Of a DNA stretch of 64,000 nt, positions 35,250 to 44,642 are shown piece by piece. The first letter of the stretch is position 1; every line of letters starts with the position of its first letter. Under the pieces are notes generated by a model, which did not search any database, had not been told where the DNA came from, and was given only the letters and a program-made list of their open reading frames with translations. The DNA comes from Vicingus sp036171675. GTDB taxonomy: Bacteria > Bacteroidota > Bacteroidia > Flavobacteriales_E > Vicingaceae. The position numbers were made by a program, and so were the translations under genes. The stretch is taken from the NCBI GenBank assembly GCA_036171675.1, contig JAVHRO010000121.1, positions 14,416 to 78,415 on the forward strand, read 5' to 3'.

Positions 35250-36551
35250 ATGAAAACACCAATTAAAATATTGATAACATTAGCAATGATAATTGCTATT
35301 TTCAATGTGTATGCACAAGATGATTTCTATCCATCTAAAAATAAAAAATCAAAAGAGGTTACCATTCAGCCAGCTGATGAAAAAATAAATGATAGTCAGT
35401 ATTCTACTGCTACCGATTATTATTTAGATCAAAAACAAGCTGAAAGGGACGCTACATACAATCAACAAATGGGAATTACCGATTCAACCACGTATTATGA
35501 AGATGAGAATGGGAATACTAGAATTACCAACAATTACTACAATAGCGATAATTATGATTACAATAACGAATATTATGATTATGAATATTCATCAAGAATA
35601 AAACGTTTCCACAAACCATACTCAGGATATGGATATTATGACAACTGTTATACCAACTATTATTGGTACGACTACAATCCTTATAATTATGGAGTAAGTG
35701 TTTATACGAGTTATGGGTGGTGGTACCCACGACCATGGGGTTGGAATGTGGGTTGGTCATGGGGTTCTGGTTGGTATGCTGGTTGGGGAATAGGTTGGGA
35801 ATGGAGCAATCTTTATGGATATTATGGAAGTTCTTATTGGAATGGTTATAACCATGGCTATAACGACGGATATTATGCCGGTAATTACTACAACAGTTAT
35901 GATAAAAACAGTTATTACTATGGTCATAGAGGAAATACAACTAGTAGTTATGGTGGTTACGGACGACCAAATAGACCAACTAGATCTACGATGGCTGCAA
36001 TAAATAATAACCCAAGAACTGGAGGGGTTAAAACTTTTGGTGAACAATATGAAAACGCCATTAGGAATAATACAGGTAATGTTAATAATCAACCTAGACC
36101 TATGAATAATACATTTAACAATAATGGAGGTGTAAAAGGAAATTCTAGCAATCAAACTTATACAAATCCGAGAACAACTACAGTACAAACTGCTAATGGT
36201 ATTCCTAGACCAATGAACCCTGCTTTAAATAACCCAGTAAAACCTCGTACATCTTCAACACCAGATGTAATTGTACCAAAACCTCGAACTACAGGTACAA
36301 CAATACCTTCTACAAATCCAACATACAATCAGCCTAGAACAAATAACCCTGGAGGTGGAACGGATCCAGTTTATCCAAAACCAAAACCACGAACATATAC
36401 TCAACCATCAACTCAACCTACTTATAATAAGCCTAAAGACCAAAATTATTCACAACCAAATAATTCATACAGTCGTCCTTCTGGAAATGGTTACAACAGA
36501 GGTAATGGCTCAACACCCAATGTTGGTGGTGGAGGAAGAAAACCAAGATAA
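35250..36551 (+). CDS. secreted Tyr/Asn/Gly/Trp-rich low-complexity protein
   Basis: 433 residues from the ATG at 35250, with an AGAGGAGGA site upstream. A signal peptide ends near NVYAQ. Residues about 80-230 are dominated by Tyr, Asn, Gly, Trp and Asp (for example YDNCYTNYYWYDYNPYNYG and NHGYNDGYYAGNYYNSYD), with three regular GW repeats in WGWNVGWSWGSGWYAGWGIG. The C-terminal 190 residues are Pro/Thr/Asn/Arg-rich with repeated KPRT-like segments and a basic end. Together these suggest an extracellular, perhaps structural or self-assembling protein, but no function is established. It has no recognised domain. Several false open frames lie on the other strand because of the composition. Confidence 0.8.
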   Translation: MKTPIKILITLAMIIAIFNVYAQDDFYPSKNKKSKEVTIQPADEKINDSQYSTATDYYLDQKQAERDATYNQQMGITDSTTYYEDENGNTRITNNYYNSDNYDYNNEYYDYEYSSRIKRFHKPYSGYGYYDNCYTNYYWYDYNPYNYGVSVYTSYGWWYPRPWGWNVGWSWGSGWYAGWGIGWEWSNLYGYYGSSYWNGYNHGYNDGYYAGNYYNSYDKNSYYYGHRGNTTSSYGGYGRPNRPTRSTMAAINNNPRTGGVKTFGEQYENAIRNNTGNVNNQPRPMNNTFNNNGGVKGNSSNQTYTNPRTTTVQTANGIPRPMNPALNNPVKPRTSSTPDVIVPKPRTTGTTIPSTNPTYNQPRTNNPGGGTDPVYPKPKPRTYTQPSTQPTYNKPKDQNYSQPNNSYSRPSGNGYNRGNGSTPNVGGGGRKPR

Positions 36552-36608
36552 GCAGTTTATAGTAAATGTAAATGATTGTTTGCTGTTGTTAATTTAAACG
36601 TCGAAACT

Positions 36609-38081
36609 ATGAAAAAACTAATCACATATAGCCTATTTTTATTATGCTCTGCGAAAATGCTAGTTGCTCAGAATGAATTCGATGCATTACGTTATTCAAA
36701 TCTCGAATTTTTTGGAGATGCTCGTTTTAATGCCATGGGAGGATCTTTTGGTGCATTGGGAGCGAACATGTCATCGCTTAGTGTTAATCCTGCTGGTATT
36801 GGTGTTTATCAAAGTTCAGATTTTTCATTTACACCAGCTTTTCATTACGATTATACCGATACTAAATTGGATGGAAATAGTCTTACTGATGGTAAATTAA
36901 ATTTTCATTTTTCGAATATAGGACTTGTGGGTAATTTTAGTTCTAGTGGAAATTGGCAAAGTTTAAGTTTTGGTATTGGATATAATAGAACTGGTAATTT
37001 TAATACAAGCATTTTAGCTAAAGGAACCACCGATAAAACCATGTTGTCAAGGTATATTAATGAGCTTAATGCTGGTAGCGGAACATCAGGTGTTGACATA
37101 GAATCGTTATATCCTTTTAGCTCAAATTTAGCTTATCAGAATTATTTAGTCAACCCAACTGTTTCCGATTCATTGAAATATGATAATGTGTTTCAAAATT
37201 CAAAAAATATACTTCAAGCATCCAATTATGAAACAAGAGGAGGAAGTGGAGAGGTCGTTTTTACGTTCGGCGGAAATTACAATGATAAACTTTTTATTGG
37301 AGCAACCATGGGTGTCCCAACCGTAAAATATGTGTATGATAGAAACTATACTGAAACTTCTGATGTAAATGATACACTAACAGAGGTGAATTTGTTTTCG
37401 CTGCATGATTATGTAAAAACTACTGGTGCAGGGTTAAATTTCAAATTAGGGTTAATATATAAAGTAACTGATTGGGTTCGATTTGGATTGGCTTTTCATA
37501 CTCCTACTATTTTTGGGCTAACTGACGAATATCAATCTACCATAAAATCGGCTTTCAAAGACGGATCGAACTATGAAAAATCATCTCCTTTGGGTAATTA
37601 TAGTTACTTGCTTACTACTCCGTATCGATTTATTAGCAGTTTGGCTTTTGTAGTAGGCGATCATGGTGTAATAAATACTGATTATGAATTAGTAGACTAT
37701 TCGATGGCAAGGTTGAAACAAGATAATAGTTTGTCATCGGAAAATAGCTATGATTTTTCATCAGAAAATGAAAATATTAGAAATAATTTTCAATTGATGC
37801 AAAATGTGAGAGTTGGCACCGAGTGGAGGATAGATCCATTTAGAATTCGTGCAGGATATCGTTTTCAGGGCAATCCAATTAAAAACTCGTTTACTTCAAA
37901 TCAAAGTGCTTCAACTTATTCTGTTGGTTTTGGAATAAAAGATGATAATTATTATTTTGATATGGCTTATGCTCTTAAAATGTATTCCAGTCAAACCATA
38001 ATTGTTGCAGAAAACAATGAATATGCTTCAACTGATTTAAAGGATCACTACATTACTTTTACGCTGGGTTTCAGGTTTTAA
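36609..38081 (+). CDS. outer-membrane beta-barrel protein, OmpP1/FadL-like
   Basis: 490 residues from the ATG at 36609. A signal peptide ends near KMLVAQ. The conserved start of the mature chain, GDARFNAMGGSFGALGANMS with SLSVNPAGIGVY, is the pattern of FadL/PorV-like barrels, and amphipathic strands alternate to a C-terminal DHYITFTLGFRF ending in Phe. FadL-type proteins let hydrophobic compounds cross the outer membrane; the related PorV is part of type IX secretion, but I see no evidence to pick that role. It lies 57 bases after the Tyr-rich gene, on the same strand. Confidence 0.85.
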   Translation: MKKLITYSLFLLCSAKMLVAQNEFDALRYSNLEFFGDARFNAMGGSFGALGANMSSLSVNPAGIGVYQSSDFSFTPAFHYDYTDTKLDGNSLTDGKLNFHFSNIGLVGNFSSSGNWQSLSFGIGYNRTGNFNTSILAKGTTDKTMLSRYINELNAGSGTSGVDIESLYPFSSNLAYQNYLVNPTVSDSLKYDNVFQNSKNILQASNYETRGGSGEVVFTFGGNYNDKLFIGATMGVPTVKYVYDRNYTETSDVNDTLTEVNLFSLHDYVKTTGAGLNFKLGLIYKVTDWVRFGLAFHTPTIFGLTDEYQSTIKSAFKDGSNYEKSSPLGNYSYLLTTPYRFISSLAFVVGDHGVINTDYELVDYSMARLKQDNSLSSENSYDFSSENENIRNNFQLMQNVRVGTEWRIDPFRIRAGYRFQGNPIKNSFTSNQSASTYSVGFGIKDDNYYFDMAYALKMYSSQTIIVAENNEYASTDLKDHYITFTLGFRF

Positions 38082-38089
38082 CAAAACTG

Positions 38090-38422
38090 TTATTTTGAAT
38101 TTAAGTATCCCATAATGGATAAAAAAAGTAAAATAAATGCAACAGTGTAAATCGCAATTCTAAGTGCTTTATAGGGTATTGTTGGGGTTCTATATTTAGC
38201 AATTACTAGGTAATTTAATTTATGTATTTCCTTTAAATTGGAATTTTTTACTCCAAAATAATAAACTATTTTTCCATTTGCTTCATCTACATCCGATTCA
38301 AACCAAAAGTTTGCTTCGCTTAATAAACTTTGAAAATAATCAGCTCTATTTTTTTCTCGGAAGTGAAAAATAGTATAGGCTTTTCTGGTTGGATGTTCGT
38401 TAAAATTAGTAAGCTTTATCAT
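38090..38422 (-). CDS. small membrane protein of unknown function
   Basis: 110 residues. Residues 1-80 are soluble (KAYTIFHFREKNRADYFQSL, then ANGKIVYYFGVKNSNLKEIH), and one hydrophobic helix lies at about 86-106 (AIYTVAFILLFLSIMGYL). It starts 3 bases after the stop of the M23 peptidase gene and is most likely in one transcript with it. No named family recognised. Confidence 0.75.
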   Translation of the reverse strand: MIKLTNFNEHPTRKAYTIFHFREKNRADYFQSLLSEANFWFESDVDEANGKIVYYFGVKNSNLKEIHKLNYLVIAKYRTPTIPYKALRIAIYTVAFILLFLSIMGYLNSK

Positions 38423-38425
38423 GGG

Positions 38426-39448
38426 TTATTTAATGCGAAGTGTTTTACCTACTCTCAAAACAGATGATTTTTTCATATCGTTAAGATCACATAATTCACG
38501 AACTGTCATACCATAGTTTGTTGCAATTTTTTGCATAAAATCACCTCTTTCAATGGTGTAATAATTCACACCAACAGGAATAGCTGTAAAACTATGTTTA
38601 GTTTTTTTAACGAAAATAGATTCGCTAATTAGTTTGTTATCCTTAAAATTGATGATATTTTTAGGATTTAGTGGTTTTCCTTTATAACGTATTTCAAAAT
38701 GTAAATGACTTCCAGTGGAATGTCCAGAACTGCCTCCCAATCCGATAATTTGTCCAGCTTCAATAATGTCGCCTACTTTTACTTTAAAACGGTGCAAATG
38801 TGCATATAATGTTTCTAATCCATTATAATGTCTGATTACTACTACTCTTCCGTATCCTGGATGTTTAATGGCAATTCGCACCATACCATCAAATGATGCT
38901 ACAATAGGATCCCACACTTCTAAATCAAGATCCATTCCGTTATGATTTTTACCTTGTCGGTAACCAAAATTTGATGTTATTATTGGGTTTTCGAGTGGCA
39001 TAACAAAATCACACCAATTATTTTTGTCAATCAACGTCAACTGAATACTACTATCATTTTCACTCATTGCATTTTCATAAGGGGCAATATTTTCTGTGTC
39101 CCAGGTTTCATACGTTCCATTTGATGGTATTTCTGAATTATCGTAATAATTGGTTAATGAATTGTAATAATCATGTTCAAGTAACCTATTTTCGGCGTAA
39201 TCATTAATTTCTTTCAGCAACGATTTAGAAACTATCTGTTGGTTTAATAAGGAATCAATTATTGCAATTATTTCGTCACCAGTTAAAGTCGATAAATTTT
39301 CAAACATGGGGTTTTCAGGGTTAATAACAAGAGCACTTACAGTATCTTTTTTGAAAGATCCATCAATATTGATGTGTCCAAAAATTGTGTTGTAATTAAC
39401 CATAACAATAGCCAAAAAAAGGATTGCTCTATGTAAAAAACTGTTCAT
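38426..39448 (-). CDS. M23 (LytM) peptidase with C-terminal LysM domain
   Basis: 340 residues from the ATG at 39448, which begins a good signal peptide; a start at 39493 would precede it by 15 residues. The M23 domain (about residues 150-260) holds the zinc ligands: His and Asp in GYRQGKNHNGMDLD, and His-x-His in HSTGSHLHFEIRYKG. A LysM domain (about 290-340, YYTIERGDFMQKIATNYGMT) ends the protein and should bind peptidoglycan. It probably cuts peptidoglycan cross-links, or activates other enzymes. Its partner gene follows with a 3-base gap. Confidence 0.92.
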   Translation of the reverse strand: MNSFLHRAILFLAIVMVNYNTIFGHINIDGSFKKDTVSALVINPENPMFENLSTLTGDEIIAIIDSLLNQQIVSKSLLKEINDYAENRLLEHDYYNSLTNYYDNSEIPSNGTYETWDTENIAPYENAMSENDSSIQLTLIDKNNWCDFVMPLENPIITSNFGYRQGKNHNGMDLDLEVWDPIVASFDGMVRIAIKHPGYGRVVVIRHYNGLETLYAHLHRFKVKVGDIIEAGQIIGLGGSSGHSTGSHLHFEIRYKGKPLNPKNIINFKDNKLISESIFVKKTKHSFTAIPVGVNYYTIERGDFMQKIATNYGMTVRELCDLNDMKKSSVLRVGKTLRIK

Positions 39449-39582
39449 TATTTTTTTGAAAAAGGAAGCCAATTTAATAAAAATTAATGGCAATACAAAA
39501 ATATTTATAGAAAGCTATTTATAATAATATTGGCGATACATTTAAAAAAAGTAATTTTATCAATTATATTTTAACCCAATTT

Positions 39583-40596
39583 ATGAGTTTGTTAAGACGA
39601 ATTATTTTTATTGTTCTCATCGTTTTTGTTTTTCTTGTTATTTTTTCTTTTTTCTTACCTTCTAATTTAAAAATTGAACGTAAAATAACCATTGAATCAT
39701 CACCAGAAATTGTTTTTAAGCAAGTGAATAATCTTAAAAATTGGAAAAATTGGGTAGTTTGGGCAAAATTGGATTCGTTGAGTTTTAATAACGATAAATT
39801 TTATTCAACTCCAGCAGAAGGTGTTGGGTCTACATTTCAATGGAAAAGTGAACTCGATGAAATGGGTGAAGGAGTTATTAAAATTGTTAAATCTCAACCA
39901 AATGAATTGATTGAGCAAGAAATTAATTTTGGATCAACTGAATCGGTTTCTTACTGGTACTTTAATGAAAAGGATAATTTGGTTGATGTTACTTGGGGAA
40001 TGAATTTGAAGTTTGGATTTAATCCTTTTACCAAATGGTTTGGGTTATTTGCTGAAAAAGATTTTGCTCCAGATATCGAAAAAGGATTAAAAAACTTAAA
40101 AAAGTATTCAGAAAAATTACCCAAAATAAATAGCAGTATAGTTTCAAAAAAGTATTTAGAACAGCCTCAATGGTTTGTTGCAATTCGAGAAAGAGTACGA
40201 GGAGCTGAGGTTGAAAATATTCATACTAAATTGTTTAACGAAATAAGCGTGTTTCTTACTAAAAAATCAATTGAAACTGATTTATCGCCCATTGTAATTT
40301 ATCATTTTTGGTCTGACACGTTGGTAGATGTAGAAGCTGGATTATTGGTAAAAGACTCTATTTATATTGATAATGAAAGAATTAAATTAAAAAAAATAAA
40401 ACCTGAAAATGTGGTAACAGCAACACATTTTGGAGCATACGATCGAATTCCTGAAACCTACTTTAGTATAAATGAATGGATGAGAAAAAATAAGGTACAA
40501 GTTATTGGTCCACCTTGGGAAATATATATTGTTGATCCATCCGTTGAACAAAATCCTAATAAATGGGTCACTGAAATTTATTTTCCAATTCAATAA
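39583..40596 (+). CDS. SRPBCC-fold protein with GyrI-like C-terminal domain
   Basis: 337 residues. A single hydrophobic helix (5-25) anchors it to the membrane. Residues 27-170 fit the SRPBCC/polyketide-cyclase fold (KITIESSPEIVFKQVNNLKN, then WKNWVVW and ADGV-like loop EGVGSTFQWKSE). Residues about 185-337 resemble GyrI-like effector-binding domains (PQWFVAIRERVRG, VTATHFGAYDRIPETYFSI, WEIYIVDPSVEQNPNKWVTE). The pair is known in Bacteroidota, with no defined ligand. It lies 18 bases before the next gene on the same strand. Confidence 0.8.
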   Translation: MSLLRRIIFIVLIVFVFLVIFSFFLPSNLKIERKITIESSPEIVFKQVNNLKNWKNWVVWAKLDSLSFNNDKFYSTPAEGVGSTFQWKSELDEMGEGVIKIVKSQPNELIEQEINFGSTESVSYWYFNEKDNLVDVTWGMNLKFGFNPFTKWFGLFAEKDFAPDIEKGLKNLKKYSEKLPKINSSIVSKKYLEQPQWFVAIRERVRGAEVENIHTKLFNEISVFLTKKSIETDLSPIVIYHFWSDTLVDVEAGLLVKDSIYIDNERIKLKKIKPENVVTATHFGAYDRIPETYFSINEWMRKNKVQVIGPPWEIYIVDPSVEQNPNKWVTEIYFPIQ

Positions 40597-40614
40597 TAAC
40601 ATTAAATTTGTAGT

Positions 40615-40998
40615 ATGAAAAAAATTGTCTCTTCATTAATTTTAGTTGGTATTATTATCGTTTCCGCATCTAATTTATTTGCACAAGAGCCTATAAATAT
40701 TGTTGGTAAGCTTAAAAGCTTAACCAAAAAAGGCGATTATGCCATATTAGAAGTAAGGTTAAATAATGAGGATGAATTTAGGACTACTGAAGGAAGTAAC
40801 TCGAGTTTAGCCCGTATTTCTTTATTTACGGGTAATAATGAGGGTGAAGAACTTATGGCTAAAGGATTTGAGGGTATGAATGCTATCGTTTCAATGCTTA
40901 ACGATTTAAAAGCCAATGGCTTTATTCTAGTAAACACCTATACAATAAAAGGCGAATCGCTTATTATTACTCATTACATAATTGAACGAAAAAAATAA
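40615..40998 (+). CDS. small secreted protein of unknown function
   Basis: 127 residues with a clear signal peptide ending near SNLFAQ. The mature part is a small alpha/beta domain (NIVGKLKSLTKKGDYAILEV, then GEELMAKGFEGMNAIVSML and NTYTIKGESLIITHYIIE). No family is recognised. It lies 18 bases after the SRPBCC/GyrI-like gene, and may be in one transcript with it. Confidence 0.7.
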   Translation: MKKIVSSLILVGIIIVSASNLFAQEPINIVGKLKSLTKKGDYAILEVRLNNEDEFRTTEGSNSSLARISLFTGNNEGEELMAKGFEGMNAIVSMLNDLKANGFILVNTYTIKGESLIITHYIIERKK

Positions 40999-41037
40999 TT
41001 CATTAGGAATTCAATAATTGTAAAAAAATAATAGTCC

Positions 41038-41058
41038 AATCTTTTCTCAGAAAAGATT
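41038..41058 (+). terminator. hairpin before the CotH-family gene
   Basis: Palindrome AATCTTTTCT-C-AGAAAAGATT followed by T-rich sequence. It may be a weak terminator of the upstream gene or an operator for the gene that begins at 41082. Confidence 0.4.
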
Positions 41059-41081
41059 ACTTTTAATTATTAATTTGCAAT

Positions 41082-44000
41082 ATGGAAAGAATTTTAAAAC
41101 AATTATTTTTTTTAGTCATCTTCTTAATTACAAACGTTTTAAGTGCTCAAATATTGATTAATGAGTACTCTTGTGCTAATGCCACAAGTGCTGGAGATCC
41201 TGATTTTTTTGGACAAATGGAAGATTGGATTGAGCTATACAATCCAACTGGTTCGGCAGTAAATTTAAATGGATATTATTTGAGCGATAAAGCTACTAAT
41301 CCATTAAAATTTAGGGTGCCAGGGTCAATTTCTATCCCTGCTGGAGGTTATTTAATGGTTTATGCTTCAGGTAGAAACCAAATAGCTGGAGGATCTGAAA
41401 TTCATACCAATTTTAAACTTACGCAAACCAAGCATGAAAAAATAATCCTTTCTAATCCTAGTGGAACAGCAATAGACATTTTAACTATTAAGAACCATCA
41501 ATTACTTCATTCGCGAGGAAGGGTAACATCAGGTGCTGGAACGTGGGGCGTATTTTTAAATCCGACACCAAATGCACCAAATACTGGTAGCATGTTGGAA
41601 TATGCTACAACACCAGTTTTAAGTGTTGTTCCAGGATTTTACAATTCAATTCAATCCGTGTCAATTTCTTCTCCAGATGCTGGAGTTACCATTCGTTATA
41701 CATTAGATGGTTCGGACCCAACTAGTGCGTCAGCAGTTTATTCAGGCCCTATTAGTATTTCTAGTACTTCGGTATTACGAGCACGAGCATTTAGTTCAAA
41801 CCCAAATATTCCAGCGAGTTTTATCGAAACGAACACTTATTTTATTAACGATGCTCATACTGTTCCTGTTATTTCAATTTGTGGAAATAATGTAATGACT
41901 TTACTAACTGGAACTCAATCACAACCTTTAGGAGCTCTCGAATATTTTGATAGAGCTGGAGTTATGCAAACAGAAGTTACAGGAGAATTTAATAAACACG
42001 GTAATGATTCTTGGGCTTATAATCAACGAGGTATTGACTTTATTTCGAGAGATGAACAAGGATATAGCAATGCATTGAGTTATCAATTATTTCCTCAAAA
42101 AACAAGAAATGAGTATCAACGTATTATATTAAAGTGTGGTGCTAGCGATAATTACCCATTTGAAAATGGCGGAGCACATATTCGAGATCCATACGTACAT
42201 ACATTGTCACAGAAAGGGCATTTAAAATTGGATGAACGAACTTACGATGCAGCCGTATTGTATGTTAATGGTCAATATTGGGGAATATATGAAATTAGGG
42301 AAAAAGTGGATGATAATGACTTTACATCATTTTATTATAATCAGGATGTAACCTATTCCGATAGCCCTGAATATGTTCAGTTTTTGAAAACTTGGGGTGG
42401 TACTTGGGAAGAATTTGGTGCACCGAATGCACAAAATGATTGGAATAATTTATTAAATTTTATTACTACCAATAATATGGCTATCCCTGCCAATTTTCAA
42501 TATGTTGATAGTTTATATAACTGGAAGAGCTTAGTCGATTATTTCTGTTTAAACTCATACATTGTAAATAAAGATTGGTTGAATTGGAATACTGCTTGGT
42601 GGAGAGGTCTTGACACCGCTGGTGATAAAACAAAATGGAGATATACCCTTTGGGATATGGATGCTACTTTTGGACATTATGTTAATTATACGGGAATACC
42701 TGATATCTCTGCAAACGCTAATCCGTGTAATGTTGAAAATTTACCTAACCCTGGTGGTGAAGGTCATACCGAAATAATGTTGGCTTTAATGAACAATCCA
42801 ACTTTTGAGCAATATTATATTTCTCGATATATAGATTTAGGCAATACTGTTTTTAGCTGTGAAAACATGATTCCGTTATTAGATAGTTTGGTTGGAATGA
42901 TTGCTCCTGAAATGCCTCAGCATGTTGCAAAATGGGGAGGTTCTGTCTCACAATGGCAAAATAATGTGTTGTCCATGAGAAATTTTATATTAGATAGATG
43001 TGTAGCCATTGATAGTGGTTTGGTTAATTGTTACAATTTAACAGGACCTTATCCTATTAAGTTTAACGTTAACCCTGCTGGCACTGGCAATATTAAAATA
43101 AATTCAACAACACCACCAAGTTATGTTTTTACGGGCGATTATTTTGGAGGAATTGATATTTTGCTCAATGCCAATCCAAATACAGGCTATACATTTAGTC
43201 ATTGGGAAATTTTCCATCACATACTCGATTCTGCATTAACCAATGACAAAAATTCGTTGAGAATTACGCAGGCTGATAGTATTGTAGCTCATTTTATTGT
43301 TGATGATTCGACTAGACTCGTGTTTAATGTGTTTCCAGCAGCTTCAGGTAATATTTCTATTGATGGATTTACTCCTTCAACATATAGCTATTCTGATTAT
43401 TATACAAAAACAAGTACGATTAATTTAATAGCAACTCCTTTACCTGGTTATGTATTTGATCATTGGGAATCGTTGACTACAGCATTTGTACCTGACCAAT
43501 ATAATCCAACTGTACAAATTACAGCTGATTTAGCCGATAGTATTGTTGCTCATTTTGTAATTTATCAAACGTTTAATTTGAAATTCAATGTTAACCCAGT
43601 TTTAGGGGGTAATATTTCAATTGATGGAGTTACTCCAGCTTCCTATGTTTATAGTCAAACTTATCCAATAAATACGATTATTAATTTAGTTGCAACACCA
43701 CTTCCAGGTTTTGTATTCGATCATTGGGAGTCCTCGTCAATTGCATTCAATCCAAATTCTACTTCTTCAACTGTTCAAATTATGGCTTCTATGGCTGATA
43801 GTATTGTCGCTCATTTTGTTCTAATTCAGTTGTTTGATTTAAAATTTAATGTTGCACCAACTGGTGGTGGTGATATTTCTATCGATGGATTTACCCCATC
43901 ATCTTATACGTATTCTCAAACTAATATTATCAATGATGTATTGAACCTTGTTGCAGTGCCTCAACCTGGATATATTTTTGACCATTGGGAATCGTCGATA

Positions 44001-44642
44001 ATAGGATTTACTCCAAATATGGTCTCTGCTAACGCGTCAATTACGGTAACTTCATCGGACAGTATTATTGCTCATTTTCTCTATTTGGATACATTAGATA
44101 TAACCTATGATGTTGTGCCAATAGGCGCTGGTGATATTTCTATAAATACGTTAATACCTGGTGCATATCCTCATACGGAAACCTATATAACCAACACCAT
44201 TGTGAATTTAAAGCAATTTGAATTATTACCATCAACTTTTATATTCGACCATTGGGAATCTCATCACCATACATTAAACCCATCAATTAGTTCTTCTGTT
44301 GTTTCCTTTAAGGTATTGTATGATGATACAATTACTGCAGTGTATATTGATGTTCCATTGCCTCCTACAAAAGGAGCTCAATTACCATCTGCATTTTCAC
44401 CAAATGGAGATGGTAATAATGATATGTTGTTTGTTTATGGCGGACAAATAGAAAAAATATTTTTAAGTGTTTATGATCGGTGGGGAGAGTTAATTTTTGA
44501 AAGTACCAACAAAGATAATGGATGGGATGGAACGTTTAAAGGTGCTAATGCGGGAGCAGGGGTTTATGTTTATAAGTTAAAAGTGATTTTCTCTGATGGC
44601 GATATAGAAACCAAGTCAGGAAATATAACCTTGATTAGATAA
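41082..44642 (+). CDS. CotH-family cell-surface protein, type IX secretion (type B) substrate
   Basis: 1186 residues. In order: signal peptide (to about 22); lamin-tail domain (ILINEYSCANATSAGDPDFF, about 23-140); chitobiase/FN3-like domain with TIRYTLDGSDPTSASAVY (about 185-255); CotH kinase-like domain (about 260-640), with KWRYTLWDMDATFGH near residue 520 as the DxD-type site; five InlB-like B-repeats of about 80 residues (about 655-1090, each with FDHWES and DSIVAHF); and a C-terminal type B sorting domain with LPSAFSPNGDGNNDML, RWGELIFES, NGWDGTFKG and an end GNITLIR. It should be exported across the outer membrane by the type IX system and attached or released there. CotH kinases phosphorylate proteins, but activity here is not shown. 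It overlaps the PorP/SprF gene by one base. Confidence 0.93.
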   Translation: MERILKQLFFLVIFLITNVLSAQILINEYSCANATSAGDPDFFGQMEDWIELYNPTGSAVNLNGYYLSDKATNPLKFRVPGSISIPAGGYLMVYASGRNQIAGGSEIHTNFKLTQTKHEKIILSNPSGTAIDILTIKNHQLLHSRGRVTSGAGTWGVFLNPTPNAPNTGSMLEYATTPVLSVVPGFYNSIQSVSISSPDAGVTIRYTLDGSDPTSASAVYSGPISISSTSVLRARAFSSNPNIPASFIETNTYFINDAHTVPVISICGNNVMTLLTGTQSQPLGALEYFDRAGVMQTEVTGEFNKHGNDSWAYNQRGIDFISRDEQGYSNALSYQLFPQKTRNEYQRIILKCGASDNYPFENGGAHIRDPYVHTLSQKGHLKLDERTYDAAVLYVNGQYWGIYEIREKVDDNDFTSFYYNQDVTYSDSPEYVQFLKTWGGTWEEFGAPNAQNDWNNLLNFITTNNMAIPANFQYVDSLYNWKSLVDYFCLNSYIVNKDWLNWNTAWWRGLDTAGDKTKWRYTLWDMDATFGHYVNYTGIPDISANANPCNVENLPNPGGEGHTEIMLALMNNPTFEQYYISRYIDLGNTVFSCENMIPLLDSLVGMIAPEMPQHVAKWGGSVSQWQNNVLSMRNFILDRCVAIDSGLVNCYNLTGPYPIKFNVNPAGTGNIKINSTTPPSYVFTGDYFGGIDILLNANPNTGYTFSHWEIFHHILDSALTNDKNSLRITQADSIVAHFIVDDSTRLVFNVFPAASGNISIDGFTPSTYSYSDYYTKTSTINLIATPLPGYVFDHWESLTTAFVPDQYNPTVQITADLADSIVAHFVIYQTFNLKFNVNPVLGGNISIDGVTPASYVYSQTYPINTIINLVATPLPGFVFDHWESSSIAFNPNSTSSTVQIMASMADSIVAHFVLIQLFDLKFNVAPTGGGDISIDGFTPSSYTYSQTNIINDVLNLVAVPQPGYIFDHWESSIIGFTPNMVSANASITVTSSDSIIAHFLYLDTLDITYDVVPIGAGDISINTLIPGAYPHTETYITNTIVNLKQFELLPSTFIFDHWESHHHTLNPSISSSVVSFKVLYDDTITAVYIDVPLPPTKGAQLPSAFSPNGDGNNDMLFVYGGQIEKIFLSVYDRWGELIFESTNKDNGWDGTFKGANAGAGVYVYKLKVIFSDGDIETKSGNITLIR
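43048..44355 (+). repeat. five tandem InlB-like B-repeats in the CotH-family gene
   Basis: Five units of about 260 bases encode repeats marked by F-N-V-x-P, G-x-I-S-I-D-G, F-D-H-W-E-S and D-S-I-V-A-H-F. Units 2, 3 and 4 are the most alike; the first and last have diverged. They probably form a beta-rich stalk. Confidence 0.85.

Noticed and set aside
35524..36597. Open frames on the minus strand (35524-35940, 35757-36188) and in another plus frame (36271-36597)
   Set aside because: They are shadows of the low-complexity Tyr/Asn/Gly/Trp-rich gene; their products have no signal or domain and are composition artefacts.
43048..44355. Possible CRISPR-like or minisatellite array
   Set aside because: The repeats are about 260 bases, diverged and in frame; they encode protein domains.
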